NCBI GenBank assembly: GCA_946540435.1
Contig: CAMNII010000009.1
Span: 1-64,000 of the forward strand
Direction: 5' to 3'
From: an uncultured Prevotella sp.
GTDB taxonomy: Bacteria; Bacteroidota; Bacteroidia; Bacteroidales; Bacteroidaceae
Length of the DNA: 64,000 nucleotides
Each line of letters begins with the position of its first letter. Positions within the stretch are counted from its first letter, which is position 1. Made by a program: the position numbers and the translations under genes. Under the pieces are notes generated by a model, which was not told the DNA's origin, did not search any database, and saw only the letters and a program-made list of their open reading frames with translations. This document shows positions 35,125 through 47,818 of this stretch, in pieces.

Positions 35125-38100
35125 TCCCGCAGTTGCCTTACACCCTCTCCTTCCCGATGATCCGGGCCACGGAAGCCATCGACCACGGACAGTATGAGAA
35201 GGCAAAAAACCTCATGCTCGACTTCATGGAGGTCGGCGTGATGTACGTCAGTCATGTACTCTTCGGACTGCTGCAAGACCGACCCGGCGGCGTGTCACCC
35301 GCATGCCTGTCGGTGATGCAAGCCTATCTGAACACCATCGACCATAATCGGCAGATGTCGTTCGGCACATGGATCAACGACCTGCTCACACCCCTGCTGA
35401 AAGCCGCCGAGAAAGAGATAGCTGGACATCCCCTCGTCGACTCGATGAGCCAGCATCTGCTCAGCGGCCGCAAGCGCGTGAATGTTCTTCTGGGCGACGG
35501 CAAGGGGCAACAGAGCATTGTCGCCCTGCGCAACAGATACAAAGGACACGGCGTGACACAATCCGAAGAAGTATATGCCGAGGTCGTCGACCGCCTGATG
35601 CCCCATGTAGAAATATTGCTACAAGCCGTCAGCCCCCTTGCCGATGCTCATCCCGAGAATGACGGCGGCCACTACATACTGGTATTACCCTCAGGAAACG
35701 GACCTGCCGACAGACTCGACCTCTACCCTCTGCTGTTCTATACCGATAAAGGCATTCCCTTCGTATTCCAGACACTGCGCGACAACGAAACCATCCAATA
35801 CGTCTCGAGCAACGAACAGGCAGAGATGATCATCGACGACAGCCGCAACCGGTCCTTCGACGAACGGATGAAGCGCACACTGCCCTCATTCGACATCTCC
35901 AAAGAGATGAACTGGGAAGAGATACGGCAAGCCGTCAACGCAGAGTCGGCCCTCTTCATCAACCAAATCTACAAAGAGAAGAAGTACAACCGCGAACTAT
36001 TCGTCGAACGCCGCCAGCTCACCGATGCCCTCCACCGCTTCGTCGACAGCCCGGCAACCCTCTTCCCCATGGTAGGCGAGGCCGGGCAGGGTAAGACCAA
36101 CCAGCTGAGTTTCTGGACAGAGACGCTCATCCGGCAGGGAGAAGCCGTACTCATCTTCAATGCAAGCGATTTCGCCAATGTCTCACTCGACATGAAAATC
36201 AAACAGGTATTCGGACGCAATCCCAAGACCGACCTGATGAAGTTCATGCACAAGGTCCATGACCGCTTCGAGGAAACTGGCCGCACACTCTATGTCTTCT
36301 TCGACGCCATCAACGAGTGTCTGAAATACGCCAACGACCCCTACTCCATCACTGGCCGACAGACCGAGAGCACCGACGACAACGGACCGCTACTGCTCTA
36401 CGAAGCCATACGCACAGTGTTCGCCGGCGACAGCTTCCCGCGTTTCAAAGTTCTCTTCACCTGCCGCACCTACACCTGGAAGAACCTCATACAACCCACC
36501 GTCGCTGCCGATGACAACCTGATCTACCACGGCGAACGGGAGGATGACACCGTCATCCGAGGGTTCACCGACAGCGAAGCCCACGAAGCATACGACATTT
36601 ACAGGAGCCTGTACCAAATGGCCACCGACTTCACCGACATCAACCGGTCGGTGGCACTCCGGCTGAAAGATCCACTCATCCTGAAATACGTCTGTACCAA
36701 CTTCCTCGGACGACGGCTCACCGACAGTATGGGCGACTACACCAGTATTGCGCTCTTTGCCAAGATGCTCTCCGACATCGGCAGCTCCTATGCCGGATGG
36801 CAACAGATTGACATTGTCAATGCCATCTCCGACTGGTTCCTCGACAACTACCTCAGCGGTCAGCCTGTCGACGGCATCGACGTAGAGGCCGTGCGCAAGG
36901 CTCCCGTGGGAACACCCCTGGCCGACCTCGCCGCCCTCATCGTCAAGGACGACGGCATCACTATTGCCTATGGCGAACTGCTCAACAAAGCCGAGCGCCC
37001 CATGCTGCGAGAGGTAGAGAAACAGACCGAGCACGGCGAAACCACATATATACAGTTCATCTATGAGCGCTTCCTGGAATACGTCATCGGACGACGTTTC
37101 GTCGACAGACAGCTCGCCATGAGCAGTCAGCCTATCAATGCCGACATCTTCCTCGATGCCCTGCAACGCGGTGTCACCAACGTGGTGTTTATGGGAGCCA
37201 TGCGCAACGCACTCCTCATCGACTACCTGCGCACCGGCGATGCCACCACCATCATGACACTCGCCGCCCGACACAGCGAGGACTTCACCGTGATGACCCT
37301 CGTCAACGAAACACTCGACACCCTCATCCGCGAGAACTACGAAGACGAGCTGTTCAGCATCCTCCACGACATGCTCAACGAATCTACGGCTGAGCATGCC
37401 GGCGAGATAGCACGCTATAATGAGGTCATCCGGCTCATCGGCGCCAACCAGTCCACACCCGACCTCATTGCCGAACACCGACAGCTGTCGACCAGCCTCT
37501 CACCCCTCATCCGCCTGCGCAACACCGCACTGGTGAGCACGATGAACGGCGTGCTCCTCTCCGACTTCTTCAACGAAGGACTCTACCGCCACGATGCCCT
37601 GCAACTGGTGTGGAGGCTCATGCTCGACGACATCCTCGAAGTGCGCAATACCGCCTGCATGTATGCCTACTACCTCTCCAACCGCCGCTACACCCTCAGC
37701 TTCACACCCCTCAACAGCAACCTCACACGACGCATCGTCGAGGAGATGTATGCCATCATCGAACAGCACAGCCTCATCGCAACCGCACTGAAGAAAAAGG
37801 TACGACAGCAGTCGATGAGCTTCCTCGAGACAGCCACACGCCTCTGCGTACTCCTCATCATCGACTGCCAGCTGGCAGGCGGAGAGCAGCGCAAGGAGAT
37901 AGCACCGCTCATGGACCTCATCCGCGGCGTGGTGAGCCACCTGACGTGGAACTATCGCGTCGTACGCGCCATCATGCCCTTCATTCAGATTGCCATGCGA
38001 CGGCAGATCACGTTCCAGAGCGACTACGTGAACAATGCCATCGAATACCAGAACTGCTGGGACGAAAGTGTCATACCCGCCCATGCACCTCACGACCGGT

Positions 38101-39191
38101 GGAGTCGCGATGCCCTGAAGGAGACGGTGGCATTCGTCAGCTTCTACAACGACCACGGCACCGATACCGGCAACCCGGCACACCGCGAGGCAGCACAGCG
38201 CTTCATCAGCTACCACCCCGCCATACTCGACGCCTACACCACCGGCGACTCCCTGAGCTATTTCGTCATCGAGCGCGTACTCGTCATCATGGGAGCAGCA
38301 AACTGGGAATATGTCAAACCCATCATCGACGAATTCTTCACCGACCGCTTCCGGCAAACCCAGTGGTACGACTATTCACAGATGTCAATGCTCTACAACC
38401 TGCTGCAGATCGAGGTGCAGTCCGACCATACCAACAACGAACTGCTTGCCATCTACGAACGGGAGTGCCGCGACTGGACATGCCGGTGCCGAGGACTCTT
38501 CCCTGCCCGCAGCAGCGAGAAGGCCAACCCCCGCGGACGCTATAAGCGCAATGTGCTGACATGGTACGGCGTGGTCTACAACACACACCACGGCGACGGT
38601 GTCTGCCGACAGGGCGACAGCCGACCCGTGCCGCTGTTCTACGAACTCATCGACAAGGCCTGTCACGACCACGACAAGGAACTGCTCTACCATATCATCG
38701 ACAACATCAGCGAACTCATCGCCGACTTCGGATTCGTCAGAACCGGACTATCACTGCTTAAATATATCATGCAGCAGTTCGAGACACAGGCCTCGGTAGA
38801 TGCCATCGACAAGGTGGACATCTCCTCACGCGGCGGTATCTATGGCTACGACCTCATACGCCTCGTGGGTAACGTGTTCAGCACGGCGAAGAACTACTTC
38901 CCGGATGAGGTGGACAACTTCATCCGTACTGAGGTGGCCGGACTGAAGTTCCCGGGCGTGTCGGCCTACAGCGAAGAAATTCTCAGCTATCACCCCAGCG
39001 GCGAGACCCTCTCCGACCTCTTCACCCATAAGTTCGGAAAGTTCCTCATCTGGTCGCTCATCCACGAGCCTGCCGTCGACAAGTTCTCCATCGAAGCCAT
39101 CGGCCAGGTCACCGAGACCACCGACTGCTTCTCGTGGTTCACCCGTGTCGTGAAGATTCTCATGCGCCACATGTTTGGAATTAAATGTTAA
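35106..39191 (+). CDS. STAND-type ATPase with N-terminal HEPN-like motif
   Basis: A 1361-residue multidomain protein. The N-terminal region carries VALRNRYKGHGV with R142-N143-x4-H148, the HEPN ribonuclease form, followed by LDLYPLLFYTDKGIPFVFQTL. The ATPase has Walker A GEAGQGKT (324-331), Walker B LYVFFDAINE (395-404, the DAxNE form of NACHT/STAND proteins) and FKVLFTCRTY (arginine 454, as in STAND sensors). Residues from about 520 on are helical and probably act as a sensor/scaffold. ATG 35106 is chosen (overlap 19 bases); an alternative ATG at 35079 would add nine residues. A STAND protein next to a membrane partner suggests a defence or signalling switch. Confidence 0.8.
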   Translation: MEPKEIIPQLPYTLSFPMIRATEAIDHGQYEKAKNLMLDFMEVGVMYVSHVLFGLLQDRPGGVSPACLSVMQAYLNTIDHNRQMSFGTWINDLLTPLLKAAEKEIAGHPLVDSMSQHLLSGRKRVNVLLGDGKGQQSIVALRNRYKGHGVTQSEEVYAEVVDRLMPHVEILLQAVSPLADAHPENDGGHYILVLPSGNGPADRLDLYPLLFYTDKGIPFVFQTLRDNETIQYVSSNEQAEMIIDDSRNRSFDERMKRTLPSFDISKEMNWEEIRQAVNAESALFINQIYKEKKYNRELFVERRQLTDALHRFVDSPATLFPMVGEAGQGKTNQLSFWTETLIRQGEAVLIFNASDFANVSLDMKIKQVFGRNPKTDLMKFMHKVHDRFEETGRTLYVFFDAINECLKYANDPYSITGRQTESTDDNGPLLLYEAIRTVFAGDSFPRFKVLFTCRTYTWKNLIQPTVAADDNLIYHGEREDDTVIRGFTDSEAHEAYDIYRSLYQMATDFTDINRSVALRLKDPLILKYVCTNFLGRRLTDSMGDYTSIALFAKMLSDIGSSYAGWQQIDIVNAISDWFLDNYLSGQPVDGIDVEAVRKAPVGTPLADLAALIVKDDGITIAYGELLNKAERPMLREVEKQTEHGETTYIQFIYERFLEYVIGRRFVDRQLAMSSQPINADIFLDALQRGVTNVVFMGAMRNALLIDYLRTGDATTIMTLAARHSEDFTVMTLVNETLDTLIRENYEDELFSILHDMLNESTAEHAGEIARYNEVIRLIGANQSTPDLIAEHRQLSTSLSPLIRLRNTALVSTMNGVLLSDFFNEGLYRHDALQLVWRLMLDDILEVRNTACMYAYYLSNRRYTLSFTPLNSNLTRRIVEEMYAIIEQHSLIATALKKKVRQQSMSFLETATRLCVLLIIDCQLAGGEQRKEIAPLMDLIRGVVSHLTWNYRVVRAIMPFIQIAMRRQITFQSDYVNNAIEYQNCWDESVIPAHAPHDRWSRDALKETVAFVSFYNDHGTDTGNPAHREAAQRFISYHPAILDAYTTGDSLSYFVIERVLVIMGAANWEYVKPIIDEFFTDRFRQTQWYDYSQMSMLYNLLQIEVQSDHTNNELLAIYERECRDWTCRCRGLFPARSSEKANPRGRYKRNVLTWYGVVYNTHHGDGVCRQGDSRPVPLFYELIDKACHDHDKELLYHIIDNISELIADFGFVRTGLSLLKYIMQQFETQASVDAIDKVDISSRGGIYGYDLIRLVGNVFSTAKNYFPDEVDNFIRTEVAGLKFPGVSAYSEEILSYHPSGETLSDLFTHKFGKFLIWSLIHEPAVDKFSIEAIGQVTETTDCFSWFTRVVKILMRHMFGIKC

Positions 39192-39201
39192 TACAGAATA
39201 A

Positions 39202-40038
39202 ATGAAAAAGAGAAAAATGATACTTGCTTTAGTCATCGTCGTACTTGTCTATCTGATCAGTCCGTTCCTCCCTTCAATGTTCAAAGCCCGGGGATATGAC
39301 GCTGCGGCCGTTGGTGCCATGCAAATCGTAGGTCATCGCGGAGGAGCAGCACTGGGACCGGAGAACACGCTCACCAGCATCGAGCGCGGCATAGCAGCCG
39401 GGGCCGACGCCATCGAAGTGGACATCCACCTGACCAAGGACGGACAACTGTTGGTGTGCCACGATCAGACCGTCGACCGTACCACCAATGGCAACGGAAA
39501 GATCTGCAACCTGACTATGGATGATATCAGCAGGATAAAGGTCGTCGATGCCCAGGGCCGCCTCACTGACGAACACTTGCCGACGCTCGACGAAGTACTC
39601 TCCCTCGTCGACGGTCGATGCCTCCTGCTCATCGAGATCAAACGTACCGGCAATCTCTATCAGGGTATCGAGCAGAAGACCATCGACGAGATACGCCGCC
39701 ACGACGCTGAGGCATGGACGGTCGTACAGTCGTTCAACGACAGCGTGCTCGACAATCTCCACGCCATCGATCCGAAGGTACGCCTGGAGAAACTCTTCAT
39801 AGCCAAGCTGCCGGGACTGCCCGTCATCATCGACGTAGGACTGACCCGCTTCTCATTCAAGAAATACAGCCATGTTGCCTCGTTCAACATCTTTGCAGGC
39901 GCCCTCAACCAGAGCCTCATCGACGACATCCACCGCCACGGCAAGGAGGTGAAGGCATGGACTCTCGAAGAGGTCGCCTCGGCACCCGCATGGAACGTCG
40001 ATGGCATCATCACCAACCGACCCGACGACTGGAAATAG
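39202..40038 (+). CDS. Membrane-anchored glycerophosphodiester phosphodiesterase
   Basis: A 278-residue GDPD-family enzyme that hydrolyses glycerophosphodiesters to glycerol 3-phosphate and an alcohol. An N-terminal membrane segment (MILALVIVVLVYLISPFL) anchors it, most likely facing the periplasm. The catalytic signature is GHRGGAALGPENT (about 44-56) with the metal ligands EVDIHLTKDGQLLVCHD. The C-terminal AWTLEEVASAPAWNVDGIITNRPDDW is typical of the family. It starts 10 bases after the STAND gene, so the two are probably co-transcribed. It may salvage lipid head groups or act on lipid products in the same system; plain housekeeping is as likely. Confidence 0.92.
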   Translation: MKKRKMILALVIVVLVYLISPFLPSMFKARGYDAAAVGAMQIVGHRGGAALGPENTLTSIERGIAAGADAIEVDIHLTKDGQLLVCHDQTVDRTTNGNGKICNLTMDDISRIKVVDAQGRLTDEHLPTLDEVLSLVDGRCLLLIEIKRTGNLYQGIEQKTIDEIRRHDAEAWTVVQSFNDSVLDNLHAIDPKVRLEKLFIAKLPGLPVIIDVGLTRFSFKKYSHVASFNIFAGALNQSLIDDIHRHGKEVKAWTLEEVASAPAWNVDGIITNRPDDWK

Positions 40039-40096
40039 TATCTTGAGTCATGACCCTTGAACTTCATTGATTATAAAAGATTATTAAACAAGATAA

Positions 40097-43252
<3,156 letters not shown>

Positions 43253-43294
43253 CCAAAAGGTAAAAGCACAAGATAGTAAGCAAACAAAAGCAAT

Positions 43295-45490
43295 ATGAAA
43301 AAGCAGATTATTCTTCTTGCCGCACTGGCTGCCATCATGGGCATGTCGTCTTGCGACACGCAGACCTCAACAGGGAAGCAGAACCTCACCATGTTCGTTG
43401 ACCAACGTATCGGAACGGGCGGCAACGGACACGTATTCATGGGAGCCAACGTGCCGTCGGGACTCGTACAGGTAGGACCCAGCCAGTACACACGCGGATG
43501 GGACTGGTGCTCGGGATATCACGACAGCGACTCCGTGCTCATCGGCTTCGGAACCATGCACCTCAGCGGAACGGGAATCGGATGCCTCGGCGACATCGCG
43601 CTGTTGCCCGTCACCAATGCCGACCAGCACGACGTGATCTTCTCCCACGACGACGAGAACATGGAACCAGGTTACTACAGCGTACACCTGTGGAAGCCCA
43701 ACGTCACTGTCGAGCTCACCGCCACACAGCGTGTCGCCATGTACAAGTTCACCACCATCCCGCGAGCTGACATCGACGGCTCTGACAGCCTCCTGCTCCG
43801 ACTCGACCTCGCACAATGCATCGGATGGGACAAGATGACCGAATGCCACTACACCCAGGAGTCGCCGACACTCATCACCGGCTACCGACGCTCCACAGGA
43901 TGGGCTGCCGACCGCTACACCTTCTTCTCCATGGCCTTCTCCGAACCTGTCGACGTCCTAGAGGGCAGCAACGACACCCTCGCCCTCATCAGACCACAGA
44001 CTCAGGAGGGCAACGACCAGCTGATTGTCAAGACGGCACTGTCTCCCGTCTCCATCGAAGGTGCCAAGGCCAACATGCTCGCTGAGGCCGACCACTGGGA
44101 CTTCGACCGCGTCGTCAGCGAAGCCGACGAGGCATGGAACCGCGAACTCTCGCGCATCACCATCAAGACCAATGACGACGAGGTGAGGACCATCTTCTAT
44201 ACAGCCATGTATCACCTCCTCACCGCACCGTCGGTGTTCTGCGACGTCAACGGCGACTACCGCGGAGCTGACGGAAAGGTATACCACGGCGACTTCACCA
44301 ACTACACCACCCTGTCGCTATGGGACACCTACCGCGCAGCACACCCGCTGATGACACTCATCATGCCCGATAAGCAGCGCGACTTCGCACAGACCTTCCT
44401 ACACATCTGCCAGCAGCAGGGCGACCTGCCCGTATGGCACCTCATGGGAAATGAGACCGACTGCATGGTGGGCAACCCGGGAATGGCCGTCCTTGCCGAC
44501 CTCACCCTGAAAGGATTCGTTGACAACCCGCAGCAGGCACTCGACGCCATGAAGCAGACCGCCCTCCGCGACGACCGCTCACTCGGACTGCTCAAGCAAT
44601 ACGGCTACATACCCTACGACCTCGAGCCCACCAACGAGACCGTTGCCAAAGCATTGGAATACTGCCTGGCTGAAGACGGTGCAGCACGCGTGGCCAAGAA
44701 GCTCGGAGCCGACGACGACTACCGCTTCTTCTACGAGCGCAGCCGCTCCTACAGCAAGTATTTCGATTCCGCAACGGGATTCATGCGCGCCGTAGACAGC
44801 AAAGGACAGTTCCGCGAGCCCTTCGACCCCATCCGCGTCATCCATCGCGCCGACGACTACACCGAGGGCAACGCATGGCAGTACACCTGGCTCGTACCGC
44901 ACGACGTCCACGGACTCATCAACCTCTTCGGAGGCAACGATGCCTTCCTTGCGAAGTTCGACAGCCTGTTCACCACCGAGGGCGACATGGGCGAAGAGGC
45001 TTCCCCCGATATCAGCGGATTCATCGGACAGTATGCCCACGGCAACGAACCCTCGCACCATATTATATATATGTATAACTACGCCGGGCAGCCTTGGAAG
45101 GCCGCACCCCTGCTCCGTAAAGTCATGAACGAGATGTACACCACCCGTGCCGACGGACTCATTGGCAACGAGGACGTAGGACAGATGTCGGCATGGTACA
45201 TCCTCTCCTCTGTAGGACTCTATCAGGTGGAACCCGCCGGTGGCCGCTTCATCATCGGATCACCAGTCGTCGACGAGGCCGTGCTCAACGTGGGCAACAA
45301 CCGCACGTTCACCATACAGGCCAAGGACAACAGCCGCGAGAACATCTATGTGCAGAGCGCAACACTCAACGGCAAGCCCTACACCAAGTCATACATCGAC
45401 TACGCCGACATCATGGCCGGTGGTACACTCCAGCTGCAGATGGGACCAAAGCCATCTGACTGGGGAACTGCCGAAGAAGACAGACCATAG
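43295..45490 (+). CDS. GH92 alpha-mannosidase lipoprotein
   Basis: A 731-residue glycoside hydrolase family 92 enzyme, calcium-dependent exo-alpha-mannosidase (usually alpha-1,2), lipid-anchored at Cys20 (MKKQIILLAALAAIMGMSSC). Family signatures are FVDQRIGTGGNGHVFMGANVPSGLVQVGPSQ, SLWDTYRAAHPLM, HLMGNETDCMVGNPGMAVLADLTLKGF with the catalytic acid region, YTEGNAWQYTWLVPHD, GNEPSHH and GNEDVGQMSAWYILSSVGLY. Full length. Together with the GH2 enzyme it suggests attack on host-type N-glycans. It ends at a strong terminator. Confidence 0.96.
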   Translation: MKKQIILLAALAAIMGMSSCDTQTSTGKQNLTMFVDQRIGTGGNGHVFMGANVPSGLVQVGPSQYTRGWDWCSGYHDSDSVLIGFGTMHLSGTGIGCLGDIALLPVTNADQHDVIFSHDDENMEPGYYSVHLWKPNVTVELTATQRVAMYKFTTIPRADIDGSDSLLLRLDLAQCIGWDKMTECHYTQESPTLITGYRRSTGWAADRYTFFSMAFSEPVDVLEGSNDTLALIRPQTQEGNDQLIVKTALSPVSIEGAKANMLAEADHWDFDRVVSEADEAWNRELSRITIKTNDDEVRTIFYTAMYHLLTAPSVFCDVNGDYRGADGKVYHGDFTNYTTLSLWDTYRAAHPLMTLIMPDKQRDFAQTFLHICQQQGDLPVWHLMGNETDCMVGNPGMAVLADLTLKGFVDNPQQALDAMKQTALRDDRSLGLLKQYGYIPYDLEPTNETVAKALEYCLAEDGAARVAKKLGADDDYRFFYERSRSYSKYFDSATGFMRAVDSKGQFREPFDPIRVIHRADDYTEGNAWQYTWLVPHDVHGLINLFGGNDAFLAKFDSLFTTEGDMGEEASPDISGFIGQYAHGNEPSHHIIYMYNYAGQPWKAAPLLRKVMNEMYTTRADGLIGNEDVGQMSAWYILSSVGLYQVEPAGGRFIIGSPVVDEAVLNVGNNRTFTIQAKDNSRENIYVQSATLNGKPYTKSYIDYADIMAGGTLQLQMGPKPSDWGTAEEDRP

Positions 45491-45496
45491 GAATAC

Positions 45497-45529
45497 AAAA
45501 ACGGGGGATGTTTCCCCCGTTTTTTTTTG
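45497..45529. terminator. Bidirectional terminator after GH92
   Basis: AAAAACGGGGG and CCCCCGTTTTT arms around a short loop, followed by eight or more T on the plus strand. It also serves the convergent malY gene. Confidence 0.92.
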
Positions 45530-45533
45530 TTAC

Positions 45534-45596
45534 TTCCGGAATATCCGGAATATCCGGGTTATCCGGGTTATCCGGGTTATCCGGGTTATCCGGAAA
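45534..45596. repeat. 9-bp tandem repeat (7 units)
   Basis: Seven consecutive units ATCCGGAAT or ATCCGGGTT (first unit TTCCGGAAT, last ATCCGGAAA). The last units overlap the stop codon and final codons of the malY gene. Confidence 0.9.
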
Positions 45597-46722
45597 TCCC
45601 AGATAATGCCTCAGCGATGCGGTTGAGGCCGTCGAGGAGTCTGGCTCGCGGGCATGCGATGTTCAGACGGATGAAACCCTCGCCGTGGTAGAGGGTGCCA
45701 CTGCTGACGTATACGTGACCTTCGGTGAGCAGGCGGCGGGTGACCTCGTCGCTGGTGAGGCCTGTGGGCCGTATGTCCACCCAGACGAGGTAGGTGCCTT
45801 CGAGGGTGGTGACGGGCAGATGGGGCAGCCGCTCACGGAAGAACTGCCGCAGGGCGAGGTAGTTGTCGTAGAGGTAGACGTTGAGGTTGTCGAGCCACGC
45901 CTCGCTGTCGTTGTATGCGGCCTGCAGGGCGATGACGCCGAAGGGGTTGACGTCGCACACCTCGTTGATGTTGATGGCACGGTCGATGCGTCGGCGTGTC
46001 TCGCTGTCGTTGCAGACGATGTTGGCAATCTGCAGACCGGCGGTATTGAAAGATTTCGATGGTGAACAGAGGATGATGGCCTCATCGTCGATGGTGGCGA
46101 AGGGTGTGTAGTGGTGGCCGGGCATGACGAGTTCGCAGTGTATCTCGTCGCTGACGATGCGCACATGGTGGCGCCGGCAGATGTCGCTGACGCGGCGCAG
46201 CTCATCGGCATGCCATACGCGGCAGACGGGGTTGTGGGGGTTGCAGAGCACGATGAGTGTGGCTTTCTCGTCAGCGCAGCACGCTTCGAGGGCGTCATAG
46301 TCTATCTGGTAGGTGTCGCCAGTCTGCCGCAGAGGGTTCTCCATGACGTCGCAGCCGTTGTTGCGGATGCTCGAGAAGAAGCAGTTGTAGACTGGTGTCA
46401 TGACGATGACTTTCTCACCAGGCATGGTGAGTGCCTTGATGACGCATGACAGGGCGGGGACGACGCCGCTGGTATACTGTATGCTCTCGCGGCTGATAGT
46501 CCACTGGTGGCGGCGCTGAAACCAGCTGATGATGGCATCGTAGTAGCTATCGGGAACAAAGGTGTAGCCGAAGATGGCATGGTCTACACGTTGGCGCAGG
46601 GCGTCGGTGATGGCTGGTGCCACTTCGAAGTCCATGTCGGCGACCCACAGGGGGAGGGCGTCTGGCTCCTCGTCCCACTTATAGCTGTTGGTGCCGCGGC
46701 GTTGGGTAAGTTTATCGAACAT
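45586..46722 (-). CDS. MalY/PatB family C-S lyase / aminotransferase
   Basis: A 378-residue PLP enzyme of the MalY/PatB group (cystathionine beta-lyase type). The start MFDKLTQRRGTNSYKWDEEP and LPLWVADMDFEVAPAI are diagnostic. The PLP lysine is K223 in CSPSKSFNTAGLQ. SDEIHCELVMPGHHYTPF and the C-terminal VSSGTLYHGEGFIRLNIACPR complete the family pattern. It probably cleaves C-S bonds of cystathionine or related thioethers. It starts 4 bases after the DUF3737 gene, hence one operon. Its last codons (GISG) and stop are encoded by the 9-bp repeat. Confidence 0.92.
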   Translation of the reverse strand: MFDKLTQRRGTNSYKWDEEPDALPLWVADMDFEVAPAITDALRQRVDHAIFGYTFVPDSYYDAIISWFQRRHQWTISRESIQYTSGVVPALSCVIKALTMPGEKVIVMTPVYNCFFSSIRNNGCDVMENPLRQTGDTYQIDYDALEACCADEKATLIVLCNPHNPVCRVWHADELRRVSDICRRHHVRIVSDEIHCELVMPGHHYTPFATIDDEAIILCSPSKSFNTAGLQIANIVCNDSETRRRIDRAININEVCDVNPFGVIALQAAYNDSEAWLDNLNVYLYDNYLALRQFFRERLPHLPVTTLEGTYLVWVDIRPTGLTSDEVTRRLLTEGHVYVSSGTLYHGEGFIRLNIACPRARLLDGLNRIAEALSGISG

Positions 46723-46726
46723 GTAT

Positions 46727-47572
46727 TTACTTCCTGGTCTCGATGATGCAGTTGTTGGGCTGGCGTACGAAACGGTCGTAGGTGATGCGGCCGATCTCGT
46801 CGGCTACGATATGTCCGCTGATGGGATTTTTGATCTCGGTGATGCTGCCACGGATGTCGGCAGTGACGTAGGAGTCTTCAAAGGCACGGTCGCAGGCGGC
46901 GTCGAAGGTACAGTTCTCGAGGACGAGGTCGCGTACGTAGCACAGGGGCTGCTCGCCGGCGATGTGGCAGTTGACGAGGCGCACGTTCTTCGAGTGCCAG
47001 GCAAGGTATTCGCCGTCGATGACGGAGTCGTAGATAACGACGTTCTCGCACTCCCAGAAGGAGTCCTTGGTGACGATGTGGGCATGGTGTACCTCTACGT
47101 TCTTGCAGTATTGAAAGACGTATTTCGAGTCGCTCTCGAGGTGGTCGACATAGATATTGTTGCTGTGCATGAAGGGGTAGGTGCCGTCGTGCAGACGCAC
47201 GTTCCTGACGGTGAGGCCGTCGATGCCCCAGAAGGTCTCGTCGGCATCATTGATGACGACATTCTCGAGGGTGAGGTTCTTCATCTCGCGGAAGAGCTTC
47301 GGACCGTCGATGACGGTGTCGCGCATCGTCATGTCATTGGAATACCAGATGGCCGACCGGGCACCGACCTCGAAGTGGCAGTTGGTGATGATGCTGCCGT
47401 CGACATGCCACCAGGGATATTTCCCGATGAAGCGACAGCCGTCGGCCTCGATATTCTTACAACACTTGATGCCCGACTCTCCCTCGGTGATGGTGACATT
47501 CTCCAGGCGGGTGTCCTGCAATCCAAAGAGGGGCCGTTCCCCTCCGAATGACTGGTCTTTGATGAGTTCCAT
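46727..47572 (-). CDS. DUF3737 family right-handed beta-helix protein
   Basis: A 281-residue protein starting MELIKDQSFGGERPLFGLQD, a close match to the uncharacterised DUF3737 family. Repeated strand motifs such as GCRFIGKYPWWHVDGSIITNC, WYSNDMTMRDTVIDGPKLFREMKNLTLENV and GEYLAWHSKNVRLVNC indicate a beta-helix. No signal peptide. The start at 47572 is fixed by the promoter at 47610-47639; in-frame ATGs further upstream precede that promoter. First gene of the pair with malY. The function is unknown; the close coupling suggests a shared substrate. Confidence 0.88.
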   Translation of the reverse strand: MELIKDQSFGGERPLFGLQDTRLENVTITEGESGIKCCKNIEADGCRFIGKYPWWHVDGSIITNCHFEVGARSAIWYSNDMTMRDTVIDGPKLFREMKNLTLENVVINDADETFWGIDGLTVRNVRLHDGTYPFMHSNNIYVDHLESDSKYVFQYCKNVEVHHAHIVTKDSFWECENVVIYDSVIDGEYLAWHSKNVRLVNCHIAGEQPLCYVRDLVLENCTFDAACDRAFEDSYVTADIRGSITEIKNPISGHIVADEIGRITYDRFVRQPNNCIIETRK

Positions 47573-47609
47573 ATAATGTATTCTGTTATTCCTTTTTCGT
47601 TTTGAGTTG

Positions 47610-47639
47610 CAAAGGTACGAAGAAACGGTCACATGACAA
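47610..47639 (-). promoter_or_regulatory. Promoter of the DUF3737-malY operon
   Basis: On the minus strand -33 TTG (complement of 47637-47639), 19-base spacer, -7 TACCTTTG (complement of 47610-47617), 38 bases before the start. Confidence 0.82.
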
Positions 47640-47743
47640 AATCCACGACCTGCTCTTAACGTTTTTTGTTCTATCACAGGATGGTTTTGAACGATATTCC
47701 CCTTTTTCCACACAAAATTACCATAAAAAACAGAAAACAGCTA

Positions 47744-47774
47744 TTGCATTTCATCAGATTATTAAGTAACTTTG
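47744..47774 (+). promoter_or_regulatory. Promoter of the GH43-VCBS gene
   Basis: -33 TTG at 47744-47746, 20-base spacer, -7 TAACTTTG at 47767-47774, 45 bases before the ATG. It excludes the in-frame ATGs upstream of it. Confidence 0.82.
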
Positions 47775-47818
47775 CATGCAGAAAACAGAACATAACAAAA
47801 AACATCATAACAGCTATT

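Noticed and set aside
36390..38357. Long minus-strand frames inside the STAND gene (362 and 285 codons)
   Set aside because: Antisense to a protein with clear ATPase motifs; valine/glycine/glutamate-rich composition of complementary frames and no recognisable start context.
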